This document shows, piece by piece, positions 1 through 12,247 of a stretch of DNA of 64,000 bases (within the stretch, counting starts at the first letter, position 1; each line of letters starts with the position of its first letter). The translations under genes and the position numbers were made by a program. Where the stretch lies: NCBI RefSeq assembly GCF_000002075.1, contig NW_004797799.1, positions 299,250 to 363,249 on the forward strand, given 5' to 3'. Source of the DNA: Aplysia californica. Taxonomy: Eukaryota; Mollusca; Gastropoda; Aplysiida; Aplysiidae. The notes under the pieces are model-generated. The model was not told the DNA's origin, ran no database searches, and was given only the letters and a program-made list of their open reading frames with translations.

Positions 1-52
<52 letters not shown>
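1..52. repeat. (GT)n microsatellite
   Basis: Pure GT dinucleotide run that begins at the window edge, so its full length is unknown. Confidence 0.98.
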
Positions 53-53
<1 letters not shown>

Positions 54-1232
54 GTGGTTACCTCTTTCTAGATAATATTTAGAGGTGAGTGGTTTGCAAA
101 AACAAGTTTCTATGATGAATGCTTTGGGCGGGACATCATGATTATCAAAATCCAAATTCATTTTCTTGGCATGATGGCTAGCATCCCTGAATTTTATAGA
201 GATTCACATGTATAACGTGATTTTTTTTCAATCTGTGAAATTGATTTTGACCTTTTTAAAAAAAGGTAATATCCTTGAAGTCTCTTCAAAGTCACTCTGC
301 TCATAATAAATATATATTAGTGCCATTAATTGTGAATGAAGGAGCTTACTTTTTCCAGTGAAAACAATACTTTGTAAAAGTCTTAGTAAGAAATGACCTC
401 TCACTGATTAGTCTATGTTCCATACTGACCACTCACCCGTGAAGAAGCGGTTATGCCTAATAACCTCGGTCAGCTGCTGACCGGGCAGTCTGTAGGACCG
501 AAGTCAAGGTTGAATGACATCGATATGCTTGTTTTTCAGCAAGGCCAATTAATTTTTAGTAATTTATTATTTTTATACGCTGATGAAGATTAAGTGAGTG
601 TGCTACGGGGGAAAAAAGATGAAAAAGTGTGTTACGGTGTGCTGACTTAGAAGTATTTGGGGCTTTCAAAAGGCTCTAAAATTCTTCCCAATTTGCCGGA
701 AATCTTGCTTAGGACTACTATAAAAGTAAATGTTTGTTAGTGGAGTATGAACATGAGGAGGCCACTTTTTGGTGTGATATCAATGAGTTCTATTCGCCTT
801 GTTTAGTGCAAAGATCTAATGCGCCAAAAGTTCATTAAGGTCTTTTGGAAGGGTATGGATCAGGATTCAGTGTGTTAATTGAAAGTTATGAACTACTCAA
901 GCTTTCTCTCATTTCCAGCTAGCATTTAAATTATGGCTGTGTCATAAACGATGGACACGTGGATGTTACTGCCATACACTTTTATCGTGGGAGTATAAAG
1001 AAACAGCTTTTGATATAGAACTCTCAGGCATTGTTTCTATTATCTCAATTTCAATGTCTAGTCGACTGACTTTCCAAGTAAAAATAATCATTTCTGTCTG
1101 TCAGTTTGTCTGTCTGTCTGTTTGTCATTCTCTCCGCCTGTCTGTCATAATTGTAACAATGTTAATAGTGATAATAATTGATTACACACTAATGATTTTT
1201 GTTTCTTCGTCATTGTTGTCTTCCTCCTCTAG
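53..1232. other. Noncoding upstream stretch, likely intron
   Basis: No exon with convincing coding character and splice borders is visible. Because the first visible coding exon at 2009 begins at an acceptor site, this is most likely intron of the HMG-box gene. A perfect short inverted repeat lies at 467-483 (arms CGGTCAGC and GCTGACCG around a single T). A TCTG-rich low-complexity stretch lies at 1095-1145. Confidence 0.5.
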
Positions 1233-1350
1233 CGGGTGGTTGGTAGATGGCCTGGTGTGGTTTGCTCCTTCTTTCCTATCAAACATTTGTCTGCGTGCTC
1301 ATATGACCTTATGCAGCTGGAAGGGCTGTAAACCTTTTACTAAACAACAC
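1233..1350 (+). mobile_element. Short retroposon family A, internally deleted copy
   Basis: The head (GGGTGGTTGG, then GGTGTGGTTTGCTCC and TTCTTTCCTATCAAACAT) and the tail (TCATATGACCTTATGCAG, then GTAAA and ACTAAAC) both match the family described at 31996. The middle of the element is missing and the terminal hairpin arms no longer pair well. Confidence 0.7.
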
Positions 1351-1448
1351 AACAAACATCTATTGTCCTGATCTTTCTTCCTTCTTTTTTATGTTTGTTA
1401 CTCTCTTGCAACACTTCAAAACTTCCTCACTTATATAACCATAAAATA

Positions 1449-1876
1449 TGTGAGGCATCGTTGTGAAATCAGGCACTTGTCAAAACAATGAAATCAAAGA
1501 AATCTGCATTTTTTCAGATTGTTTCGTAATTTTTTTCGAATTTTTGTTTTTTGGCCCTCCACCTTTTATGTCCTTTTGAAAATACATTTTTGTATGGATT
1601 TTACTGAAAAACATTGATTAAACAAGTAAATTGTCAGTTACCAAATACTCTCAAGCTTTGGAAATCACCAAACTTTGACGACCATTTTCTTGCTAATTTT
1701 ACCTCTGAAACCAGGCGACCCCCATCTCTTTCAATGCAAATGTCTCAACTTCTGCTCAAGATAGATAAGTATTTTTTTCATTGAAAGCAAGATCAATGAA
1801 CAAGCTTTAAGATGATACCAATACTTCTCATGCCCAAAAATTGACGAGCGCCTGATTCCAGCACGTTGTGCACCCA
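1449..1876. mobile_element. ~430-bp inverted-repeat DNA element (MITE), copy 1
   Basis: This interval aligns end to end with 43630-44060. Both copies start with TGTGAGGCATC and end in the reverse complement of a related sequence. The best-conserved part of the ends is ATCAGGCACTTGTCAA at the left and TTGACGAGCGCCTGAT at the right, giving imperfect terminal inverted repeats of about 35-40 bp. There is no coding capacity, so it is non-autonomous. Flanking TA dinucleotides are possible but not clear. It ends about 130 bp before the first visible coding exon. Confidence 0.75.
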
Positions 1877-2008
1877 TATTGTGCTACAAGTACTGTAAAA
1901 CTGTTACTAAAAGTAAGCTCTTTCTTTCCGCCTTTCCCCTCCTCCTCATCTTCTTCATCATCGTCTTTACTGTCACTATGAATATGATCATCTTCTTCCC
2001 ATTGCCAG

Positions 2009-2223
2009 CTCATGAAGCGCAAGCCGATCCAGTCTCGTAGGATGCAGGAGTACCACCAGATGCGTCAGCTGACCAGTCACTCAGGGAGAGAATGGCGATG
2101 TCCGGTCCAGTCTTGTGGTCGCATCCTGCACTCGGCTCCTGGCTTCCGCTACCACAAGCAGTCACATAACCGCAAGGAAAATGAAAGCTTTACCTGTGAT
2201 ATCTGTTTTAAAACATTTAAAAG
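2009..2223 (+). CDS. HMG-box gene exon: zinc fingers
   Basis: The acceptor is ...CCATTGCCAG and the donor is AG|GTAAAC. The exon encodes a basic stretch, then finger 1 (C31-X4-C36-X12-H49-X3-H53) and the first half of finger 2 (C63-X2-C66-FKTF). It ends with two bases of a codon, which the next exon completes as Ser. Confidence 0.85.
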
Positions 2224-5200
2224 GTAAACACATCGAATGACTTCTGTAAGAACATAGTATTGCTGGGTAGTTTATTAGTATTGCTACTAATTCTTTTCTT
2301 TTTTTTCTAAGTTTATAGAAGCTTCAACGGGAATGTCTTAGTTGCTGATCATACCTTTCATTTCCTAATCAACTGCTGTAGTCTCATGAGCCAGTCTGCA
2401 TGCTTCCTGCACAATTCCAATCCCTTCAGTTTGCAGTCTTGTTACGTAGAAGTATTTTTTTTTTCTCTCAAGACCCAAAATGGATTGGAATATTGTTGAA
2501 CTTGCGTGTTTAATCAGAGACTCCAGAGAGGAAATTACTCACTGGTAGCCCCCTGTGGTTTTATGATTATGGTGTTATCTGTTTTTCCATAAGGCTTCAT
2601 TTGTTTTTCATTTTGTGTTTTCTGAAAGTCTTTGATTCAGTGTTTCCTTTCTTCATTCTTTAAAACTTCAAAGTGTTTTCAAATTTGCTTTGTTTAAAAG
2701 TCTAATGTTAATGTCTCGTTTTTATTTTTGTTAAAAAAAAACAACTAACATATTTGAATCAATGTTTATGCTGATGATTCGTACTTGCAACATTAAATGT
2801 AGGTCTATTTAAAAAAAATTATTTTCTAGTTTTTGTCTTTAGAGAATTTCGCTATGTAGAATAGGGCACTTTCATTCTACATAGTGTGCACCTCTCATTA
2901 AATATCTAAAATTGAGTTTGCAAGTCTGCTGCCATATTCGCTTTGAAGATTAAATGATGTGTCCTTGCCAGTAATTGATATGAAGTAATGTATTTCAGTT
3001 GAAGGCATATGCATCCTCCCATGCTAACAGTTAGCCAACCATCATCTCCATCTCACCACTACCATCATCATCATGCCTGTGGTAAATGATTTAGTATTTG
3101 CCATCATTCCCGTCATAACTTACGCACAAGTGACATGGTTTTACACACCTCTTATTGGTGCTGTAGAATGTCTCAGTAACTGACTCATACTTATTCTTTT
3201 TCTACATGTTGTTATTACTTGCTGTATGTTCTTGTTGTTGTCATCAACTGATCAGTGTTGTCATTTTATGTTTTGATTTACATCTTTTGCGATTATTTTG
3301 CCCACATGTCGTTATCTATGTTTTTTTTCCCATTAATGTGTTGTTGTTTTTGTTGTTATTGTTGTTGTCTTTTTTTCATTACTGTTCTTTTTGTTATAAC
3401 TCCTTTTGTCAATGTTGTCTTAGATGTTGTAAATACAAAGCAAAAAAATTGGTTGGTTAGACCTCTACTTTTTGGTCTAAGCTTTATTTGTTCTATATTT
3501 CCCTTTGACTATTTCTCTTTACGGCCAGTGACCTGGATGCTTGCTCTGTGAGCTTGATTTTTAGGGTTGTGTTGTTGGTCTACTAGTATGCACTGTATAC
3601 TTTCAACGAAGTTGAGATTGTTTCAGAATGCTAACAGAATACAGATTGTAAATCACAAAGAACTTGCCGCTGAGTGGACATTTTTTTTCTATACAAACGC
3701 TGTAATTATGTGAAAATCCCATTGTGTGAAGTTATTACGTGCACGCTCCAAACACAAGGATAACTTTGTGAGAATTATATACTAGGAAAGGTTACAAAAT
3801 GTTCCTTGTCCACTCTCTATTGTGGAAAGCTAGCACGACTGCAGCACCCTGTTTACCCCCTCCCCCCATTCCCCCAAAACCCCTAAACTAACAAACAACA
3901 AAAAAGCACTCAAAAATATTTTCTTTAAGTTTCATCCTATAGTTAAATAAACAAACCAGTGTGGGTTTTCAATGATCAAATAATCAACAGTATCAACGAA
4001 CTGGTTCGCATGACCTCATTCTAATTTCCAGTTTCTACTATAGAGCAGTTTAGATCAGTCTGAATGTTGTTGAACATACCAGTTTAGCATTAAAAACAAT
4101 ATATTTAAATTTTGTAGCAGGTCTTGGCTGGCGTTTTATATGGGTGGGTGTTTGGCGGGTACTCTGGTGTGTTTGCTCCTTCTTTCCTATCAAACATTTG
4201 TCGTCCTTATCTCCCCTCCTTCTTTTTTGTGTATGTTACTCTCTTGTAACACGTAATCTATTCTTTGGCACTTATATGACCTTATTGTCTTGCAAGTGCC
4301 GTAAAACTCTTACTAAGACTGAGACTAAAAGTTTTGTTTGGTTATGTCATACTAAAATAAAATGGTAGACATTTACTTGTTGAATTTCTTAAATTGTAAA
4401 TTTATTTTTTACCTTTTTAAAATGAAAGATGTGATGTTTAGCATTCCTATGGAGAAGGAGCATATATCATTTATCTGTTAATGGTGTCCCATATAAAATC
4501 ATTCAGGCCATACGCCTATTTAAGAAAGGAAGTCATTCTGTAAAATTTAAGGAAGTTTTGTAAGTTCAATAAACAACAAAGTAAAAGGTAGACCCCCCCC
4601 CAAAAAAAAACAAACCAGAGCACAATGCTTAAGTTAAAATTTAACATTTTCGTTCGTTTTTCTACCTTATTGTTATTTCTGCCTTACTTTTCTCTCAGTT
4701 TGAGATAACCATTATTTCGAAGGTGTATTTTTATTTTGCATAAAGGCAGACTTTATTATTATGTACAGGATAATTAAAAAAGAATGAACCGATTTCATTA
4801 TGCAATATTTTACTAAAGAAAAGCAATAGAAAACTCAAGCTATGTTGCAAGCATTGTACACACAATCAACTCCTGCCTTACAAGTGTTCAGTGTGGCCAC
4901 CGCCAGCAGCACGGGCAACATCAGTGCGATAAAAGAACTCATCCCAGACATGTTTCAGCTTATCACGGTCCATTGAGTTGATTGGGTGCTCCATCTTGTT
5001 GAAAAACAAAGTCTTGGAAATATGGTTGCATAATTTGAAAAGCCAGTTTTGGAGTATATTAAGATAGGTTTATCCTGTAACGGTATTTCCTTCAAAGTAA
5101 CGACAACAATATCTCCTGTGACAGCTATTCAAAAGTTAAATAACTCCTCTTTCAAATTGTCACTGACTATTCCATAACGATGTTTGAGAACTGAAACAAT

Positions 5201-5989
5201 GCATCATAAAATTGATTCTTTCTTTTTTAATTAAAAAATTAGATAACTCCTCTTTCAAACGGTCACTGACTCATTTCTTAACGATGCTTGAGAACTGAAG
5301 AAATGCGTAATAAAATCGGTTCAATCTTTTTTAATCAACCTGTATTTTGTATTTCTCATAATGATATCTCTTAAAGAATAAGACGTTTGTGGTGGTCAGT
5401 CATTGTGTTTGCCCGTTGTTTAGTTTGCATGTGGCCTGCACTGTGTACTAACTACCATATCCATGACTAATGTTGATTTGCATGAGTGTACATATGTATG
5501 TTCATCAGACTTAAGTGTGCTCAGATTCTTATTATGTTGATGTAAATCCTGAAAAGTCTAGCACAGAGAGTGAGAAATGTCTCAAACCCAGTGGTCTAAC
5601 ATTTTTGTATATGAATATGGAATATTTACTGTTATCAAGTTTCCTTTTGAAGAAAACAATTTAGTTACAAATATATTACATATGTCTTTCTGACTTAAGA
5701 TAAGGAAAAAAAACCCTTGTGTGTTTCAATTTTTTTGAAGGATCTCAGTCACCATTCGCTAATTGTAATAAATGATATATTCCATTTTCCACATCAGTAT
5801 CTCTTCTTACCTGTAGCCATGACTTTAAAAGGTGATAGGAATAAATTTACATTTTGCTCTAGCCAGTGCTTCACATACATGTATAAAACATTAAAATATT
5901 TTGACAAACTGAGCCTCATGAAGATATTTTTTATTCATTAAAAGAATCATAATATGTTCCACTGACTAGATTGAATACAACCCCCCCCC

Positions 5990-6045
<56 letters not shown>

Positions 6046-8424
6046 CCCCCCCCACACACACACACACATCTCCTCTAGCTTTAAACTGTCTGTTAGTAAT
6101 CCAGTGGGATTTTCATGTCCTGTTGGGTAGGCCTACAGAGTTCTCCTGTTAACTTTGTATCACTGGAACTGGACATCAACACTTTTGATATCTGAACCAT
6201 CTCTAAATGTACACATAAGGCCTTCAGTTGTCCAAATTTCAGGTCTCAAATATATTCCAGATTAAGCCCTTGTCCAAAATTCCTTTGTATGATATAGTAA
6301 TTTTATTACTGATACAAGTTACATACATCAGTTCAAAGGTTAATGTTTTTTTCACGTACATTTCCTTGCATTATAATCTATAAAGTGTATTCCTTTTAAG
6401 GCATTCACGTATATAATATGCCAGTTTGTGTTAATGTGCACAAATGCAGGGTGTTGCCTAAGTATGTACACGAGGGTGCACTTGCACTAATTAACCTATA
6501 AAGATGCTTTTAGATTCCTCAGTTCTGTTGTATTCTGTTTTACAAGGTTTGTCCAATTGTTTCTATTTTCAGTTCCAATGGTTTAAAGTATCATCGCAAA
6601 GGGAAGCGATGCCGAGGAGCTCTTCAGGTCTCTGCTACGCCCAGCTCATCTTACGCTGCCAGCAGTATGTACTTCTGTGCACGTTCGCCTTGTCCCAACC
6701 ACAGAACCATTTTATTTAGTATATATAACAAATCAGACATCAAGAAATGGACTTGTTGCAATTTACATAAGTTGTTTTTGTTTGTTTTTGAAATTCAAAA
6801 CCTAACGATGAAGATATTTAAACATTTTTATCAACTTTTTAAAGCTTTTGGAGTATCTTTTTATTTGATAAAATCAGTGATATTTTTTATTGATACTCTT
6901 TTTCCCGTATTTGTATATCTAGCTATTAAAGGAGCCATTTCACTGACTTTTTCATGGTCAAGGTTCTGATCTCAAGGTTCCTGTGATTTAGTGACTCTGC
7001 CACATGGTGAACCCTCTTTGAGATACTGGGCATTCTCTGTAGTTTGAACCTAGACGTTCCTATAAACATTGTCAATTCAATTCATTACAACTGTAATATG
7101 ATGCGAGGAGAGATTTTGTATCCAGCTCTTTGTAAAACACACTTCAAACAAACGTTTTGTGCGGGCCATTTTTGGGGGGAGATCTAGTAGAGAGATTACT
7201 TAAAAGGAAATGTTCAAACTTTTAGATAATATTGCCAAACTTGCCTGTCAAATATCACATATTGTATTTGAGTTGCTCATGAGACCATTACCCTTTAGTA
7301 GGCTGTGTTGTTTAATTTTCTTTTCCATGCCTGTCAGTTGTCTGTACTATAGATGTGTACAGCAGAGTCTTTTGATCATATACGGTTCAAAGGTTACATT
7401 TGTTGAAAGCTGTGAGTTGTTTTATATATATATATATGTAATTGCAATGCAGCTGATAGTCTGAGAAGTTCTATTGAAAAGAGTATGTATTACCAACTGT
7501 TGTTAACATTTCAAAGGAAAGCACTAAATTTGTATACAAAGACAGGAATGTCAAAATTTCATGTTGTCCTCATGGTTGGATGGACGTAGAATGCTGTGAC
7601 AGTACTAGCTACATATATATGTTGCAAGCACAGCCATTAAGTCTGAGCATTCATCATGATGTGTGTCGCAATTACTGTAAAAAATCATTTGAAATCAAAG
7701 TTGAAGAAGTCTGTCTCTGAAATACAAAAAACTACCTGTGTTGATGGGAATATAAAACATGTTGTCACGCTCTTAAGATAAATGCCTAAGTCATTTTTAG
7801 CCATTTTGAGAAAATGAGTAAAAAACCCTTTATTTTGTAACTATTGGCTGTGTGAAATGCTTGAATTTTGTACTCTCAATTGATTTTAAATTTGGATTAT
7901 TCTTTTGTCAAAGTGAACTATATTAACAAGCTGGCTCTGCTCTTCAATTCAGAACAAAAAAATCCGGACCGGCCAAAGATGACTTAGAAAATTATCTTAG
8001 GAAAGTAATGATTTGCAGTAATTTAGGACCAATTGCTTGAGTTCATCTGATTCCCGGCTTTCCTCTCTGCCTGCAGCATCCAGTGCCAGCATTGTCACAG
8101 GCAGCAGCAACCACTGCTCCTCCACCTCTTCCTCCTCCTCCCTCAACCACGCCCAGAAGCTGATGGAGTTGGCTGACATTGCCACAGGACCACAGAGTCC
8201 TCTACTGCAGAGTCAGTGCCCGGACAGCAGGGGAAGGTAAGTTCACCCTCAGCGGGTCACAGACAGAAACTGATGGAGTTATGCTCTCGAGGTATTAATG
8301 TAATGATAGTAATAGCAATAGTAATAACAATAATAATAATAATAATAATGATAATAGTAATAATAATGATAATAATAACATCAATAATAATAATAATTAT
8401 GGTGATGATAATAATAATAACATC

Positions 8425-8481
<57 letters not shown>

Positions 8482-8516
8482 TATGATGATGATAATAATA
8501 ATAATAACATCTATAG

Positions 8517-8590
<74 letters not shown>

Positions 8591-11500
8591 TACAACGCAA
8601 ATGCGTGCTCTACAGCATCCATGTGTGCTTTGCTGGTATTATTACCCAGCAGACCCTAGAACATTGGGAAAAAGTCTCAAGTTTGCAATAAGTACAGTCT
8701 TTAGTTTAGTAAGGGGTTTTACGGCGCTTGCAACTGCATAAGGTCATGTGAGTGCGCGAAACACAAGTTAGTTTTATTTGCAGTTCACTGTATGCCTGGG
8801 TAGGGGTCATTAGATCTTAAAACGTTTAAAATATTTAAAATTTGGTGTAAATATATATTTTCAATCTAAAACAACTGTCATAAAATTTTTTATATACTTC
8901 AATTTCGCTCTACAATTTCCCATAAAGGCCAATGGCCTTCATAAATTCCAAAATTCTGTTGGGATCAACGACGGAAAAAATGTCTACAATTTTTTGCATT
9001 TAAAGTATTTCCTTCAGATCTGTCTGAATTCTAGACATTCGGTTAAAATGTGTCTAATGGTAAAATCTGTGTCGCATCCGACACAGAACGGCTTCTCATC
9101 TCCCTGAAGGAGGTATTTGTGTGTTAGGGCCGTGTGTCTGATGTGTAATCGAGAAAAAATGACTTCATCTCTTCTGGAGAGATCCAAAGGATTTCTCGGT
9201 CCCAGTTTGGGTTAATATTGTGGAGTTTGTTACCCGTCTGTTTTTTCCAGTGATTCTCCCACAGACTGGAAGTACAGTCTAACATGCACATAGCAAACAT
9301 GCACGTAGCGAAAATGTACATACACATAAGGAGCAGATTTTCAGGTTCCATATTTTTTTTGGAACACACACATAGTCTTTGTATTTAAAACACCTTCATG
9401 TCTTGTCACTACATCACATGCAGCTGACAACTTTAACAAGGAGCCCTTGTAGTTGTTCAGTGCCATTTTACTCTTTAAAAATATAGCTGTGTCAAAGCCA
9501 CCAGGAGTAAGGCAAACATTAGTTTGACAAGATGTTTAAAATTTCCTGTGATTTGCGTGTGTGTGATGTCCTAGGTCAACGAGAGAATAAAAAAAAAGGA
9601 GCATTGTTTGAAACAATCAGCTGTGGCTCATGGGTGGGGCATGGTGTGCAGTGATGCACAATCAGGATCAAATGCTTGTGTGTGACGGGTCCTGTCAGTT
9701 TCTTTTGTTTTGGCAAGAGTGGAGCTGATAGCCAGTAACTATACACACTCCCACGACCACTCTTATTTTTTTCCTAACAAATAAGTTAGTGGAGTCTCAT
9801 CTTGCCTCTGTTTATGTCACATTCATCCTTGAACTTTCAACCCATATCCTTGACATCCCAGGGCCACATCACAAATTTTAAAGCCAGATTGCTAATTTTT
9901 TAATTTGTTGATTATTATAGTGCAATATGCTAGTAGCTGGGTAGCCCTGACACACACACTTAAACACACAAACACACATACACATCACACTCTGCCTTGC
10001 TCCTACTTTACTCTATCTGCTATTTCTGCTACACAGATTTCCCTTTGATGACTCTGAGACTTCGGCTGCCATTACCCTCAGCAGTATGGCTCAGGTAAGA
10101 GAAATTTAGGCTGTGAAACATCAGTTTTCTTTATGCCTTGATAGAAAATTTTGTTACAATATGACTGGCAAGATTTAGAGCGGTATAGCTACTGAAATGT
10201 GGTTTCTTGGGATACTGCTGAGAATTTGTGGAAGGAAAAGAAATCAAATGAGGTTGTACTTGAGGAAGCCCATGTGGGCCGTTTGCTGACAAAAACAGTC
10301 AGGAAAAGACGAATGCATTAAGTCTTTGAACATCTAGCTCTCTCTAGCAAAATTGAAGGCAAACAAGGGAGGGGAAAACCCAGAGCAACGTACTTGGATA
10401 GCCTAAACAGATGGGTGACAGGGAAAGATCCGGATAATGTAACTCTTTTGAGAGCACCTGAACAAAGGAATGGATGGTGAACCATCACCGCCAATGTCTG
10501 TTGCAGATCTGGCATTTGATGATGATGGTGATGCACCTCTTACTCTTTACCTCTCTCATTTATCACTAGGCTGGGAAAGCATTCTGGCAACATTTTTTGG
10601 ACTGGTGGTGCTGAGAATTCAGTTTGTCTTGATTAGTTGAGATTTTCCTTGTACCATTGAGTTTCCATCTGGGTGGAGATGCCAGTGCTGGTGTCACATG
10701 GGGAAAAATCACACTTTAGCTCTCTTTCATTTTGTTGAGACTGTGTTTTAGGAATGCTTTGATTTTAATTTCATTGTAGTATTTCCAGTTGTCCAAAATA
10801 TAAATTATGAGCACTACAATGCAACAGTATGGCTCATGCACAAGAATGAGAAAATCACGACTTATGGTGTAGCAATTTTTAAAATTTTTCTCAGGAGTAA
10901 AATTTACTTGAGTAATGGATTCTTTGCTTGTTATATATATATTGGTTTAAGCAACGTTCACTTAAAAGTACAAAAGGATGAAATAAGCACTGTAAATATT
11001 TATTAGATCCTGTTCCTTTCAATTTTGTCACGAAAAACATACCGTGGCTCGCTCTAAGGCTGATTATGTGATGATTTAAGACTGTTACTACTGCCAAAGT
11101 GGCTAATGCATTATGTGAGGGTTTTTTCCAGGCCATCAAACTACTTGTCTTGTTAAGCCTCTGCTTGATCAGTCCTTATACCAACTGCATATTTCACAAT
11201 AGTCAATTAGTTTTCAGTGAGTTAATTTGAAATTTGGCCAGATAAAAAAAGGGTTGCTTCAGTCTACGGTAGAGATGTTAGATTAGCAATTTTGAGATTA
11301 AGTATTCAGTTCCTGACTGGGCTGAGCAAGGATGCTGTATTCTGTGGAAGGTATTTGACTGTAAAATCTGTAGTTCATGGATCCGCAAATGGGCTCTTGG
11401 CAATTGATGGGGATAGAAATATGTGAATATAATTGCTTGTGGGCATATAACTGGTTCTATTCTGTGAGGAGTGCAAAGAGACTAAGATGATCTATTGGAA

Positions 11501-12216
11501 TGACTTTCCTTACGGCCAGTAGTGGGTAAATGGTCATCCATTGCATTGTCATTTTTTGCGTCTTATAGAATGTATCATTAAATCGTTTGTGTGCTTAAAA
11601 CAATTTACTCAGGGGCACATACATAAATCTTCAGAATAGCACCTAGTCATCAGAATGGTTTTTATATTTTGACCTCAGACCCTTGACCCTTTGGGCCCTA
11701 GCCACTGGTACACCGGTGTTGCATAAAATTGCTCGTATCCCTAGCCACCTGTACACCGGTGAGCGAGACCCTATTCCCGACCCACCCCATCTGGGGCAAA
11801 GTGCGCAAGGAGATCAGTGTTTACTATACAGAACGTTTAAAAAAAAATCATTTTAAAAATCTTTCTGAATTAGTAGTGATAATGAAGAGGACTACCTTGA
11901 GTGTCATATTGAATTTGATTTTGACGATATGAGTCAGAGTAATCTCTCAGGAGCTTAGACAGAGGGGCTCGGTAGCCTCAGGGGGTTAGGGCTCAAAGGG
12001 TTAGGGCTCAAAGGGTTAAGGCACTGATTCTATATTTTGACCTCAAGGCACTGAGTTGGTGTTTTCCTCAGCATGCATCTTACACAGTTGCAAATTTCCC
12101 CCATTTCAGCGTTCAAGAGGTGTCAAGAGCTACAAAGGCACCAAAGTTCTGCATCAGCCAGGGTCAGAATTTGCTCACCGTGTGCATCCAACACCACCTG
12201 CTCAACAACAACAACA

Positions 12217-12247
<31 letters not shown>

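Noticed and set aside
1054-1371. 105-codon ORF overlapping a family A copy
   Set aside because: It runs through a TCTG-rich stretch and a noncoding retroposon.
8216-8659. Long poly-Ile ORFs on both strands
   Set aside because: They are translations of the AAT microsatellite and have no coding character.
8703-8758. A separate short retroposon copy on its own
   Set aside because: The LINE C-terminus reads straight into this 3' end with an intervening UTR, so it is better explained as the LINE's own terminus, though a SINE inserted exactly there cannot be wholly excluded.
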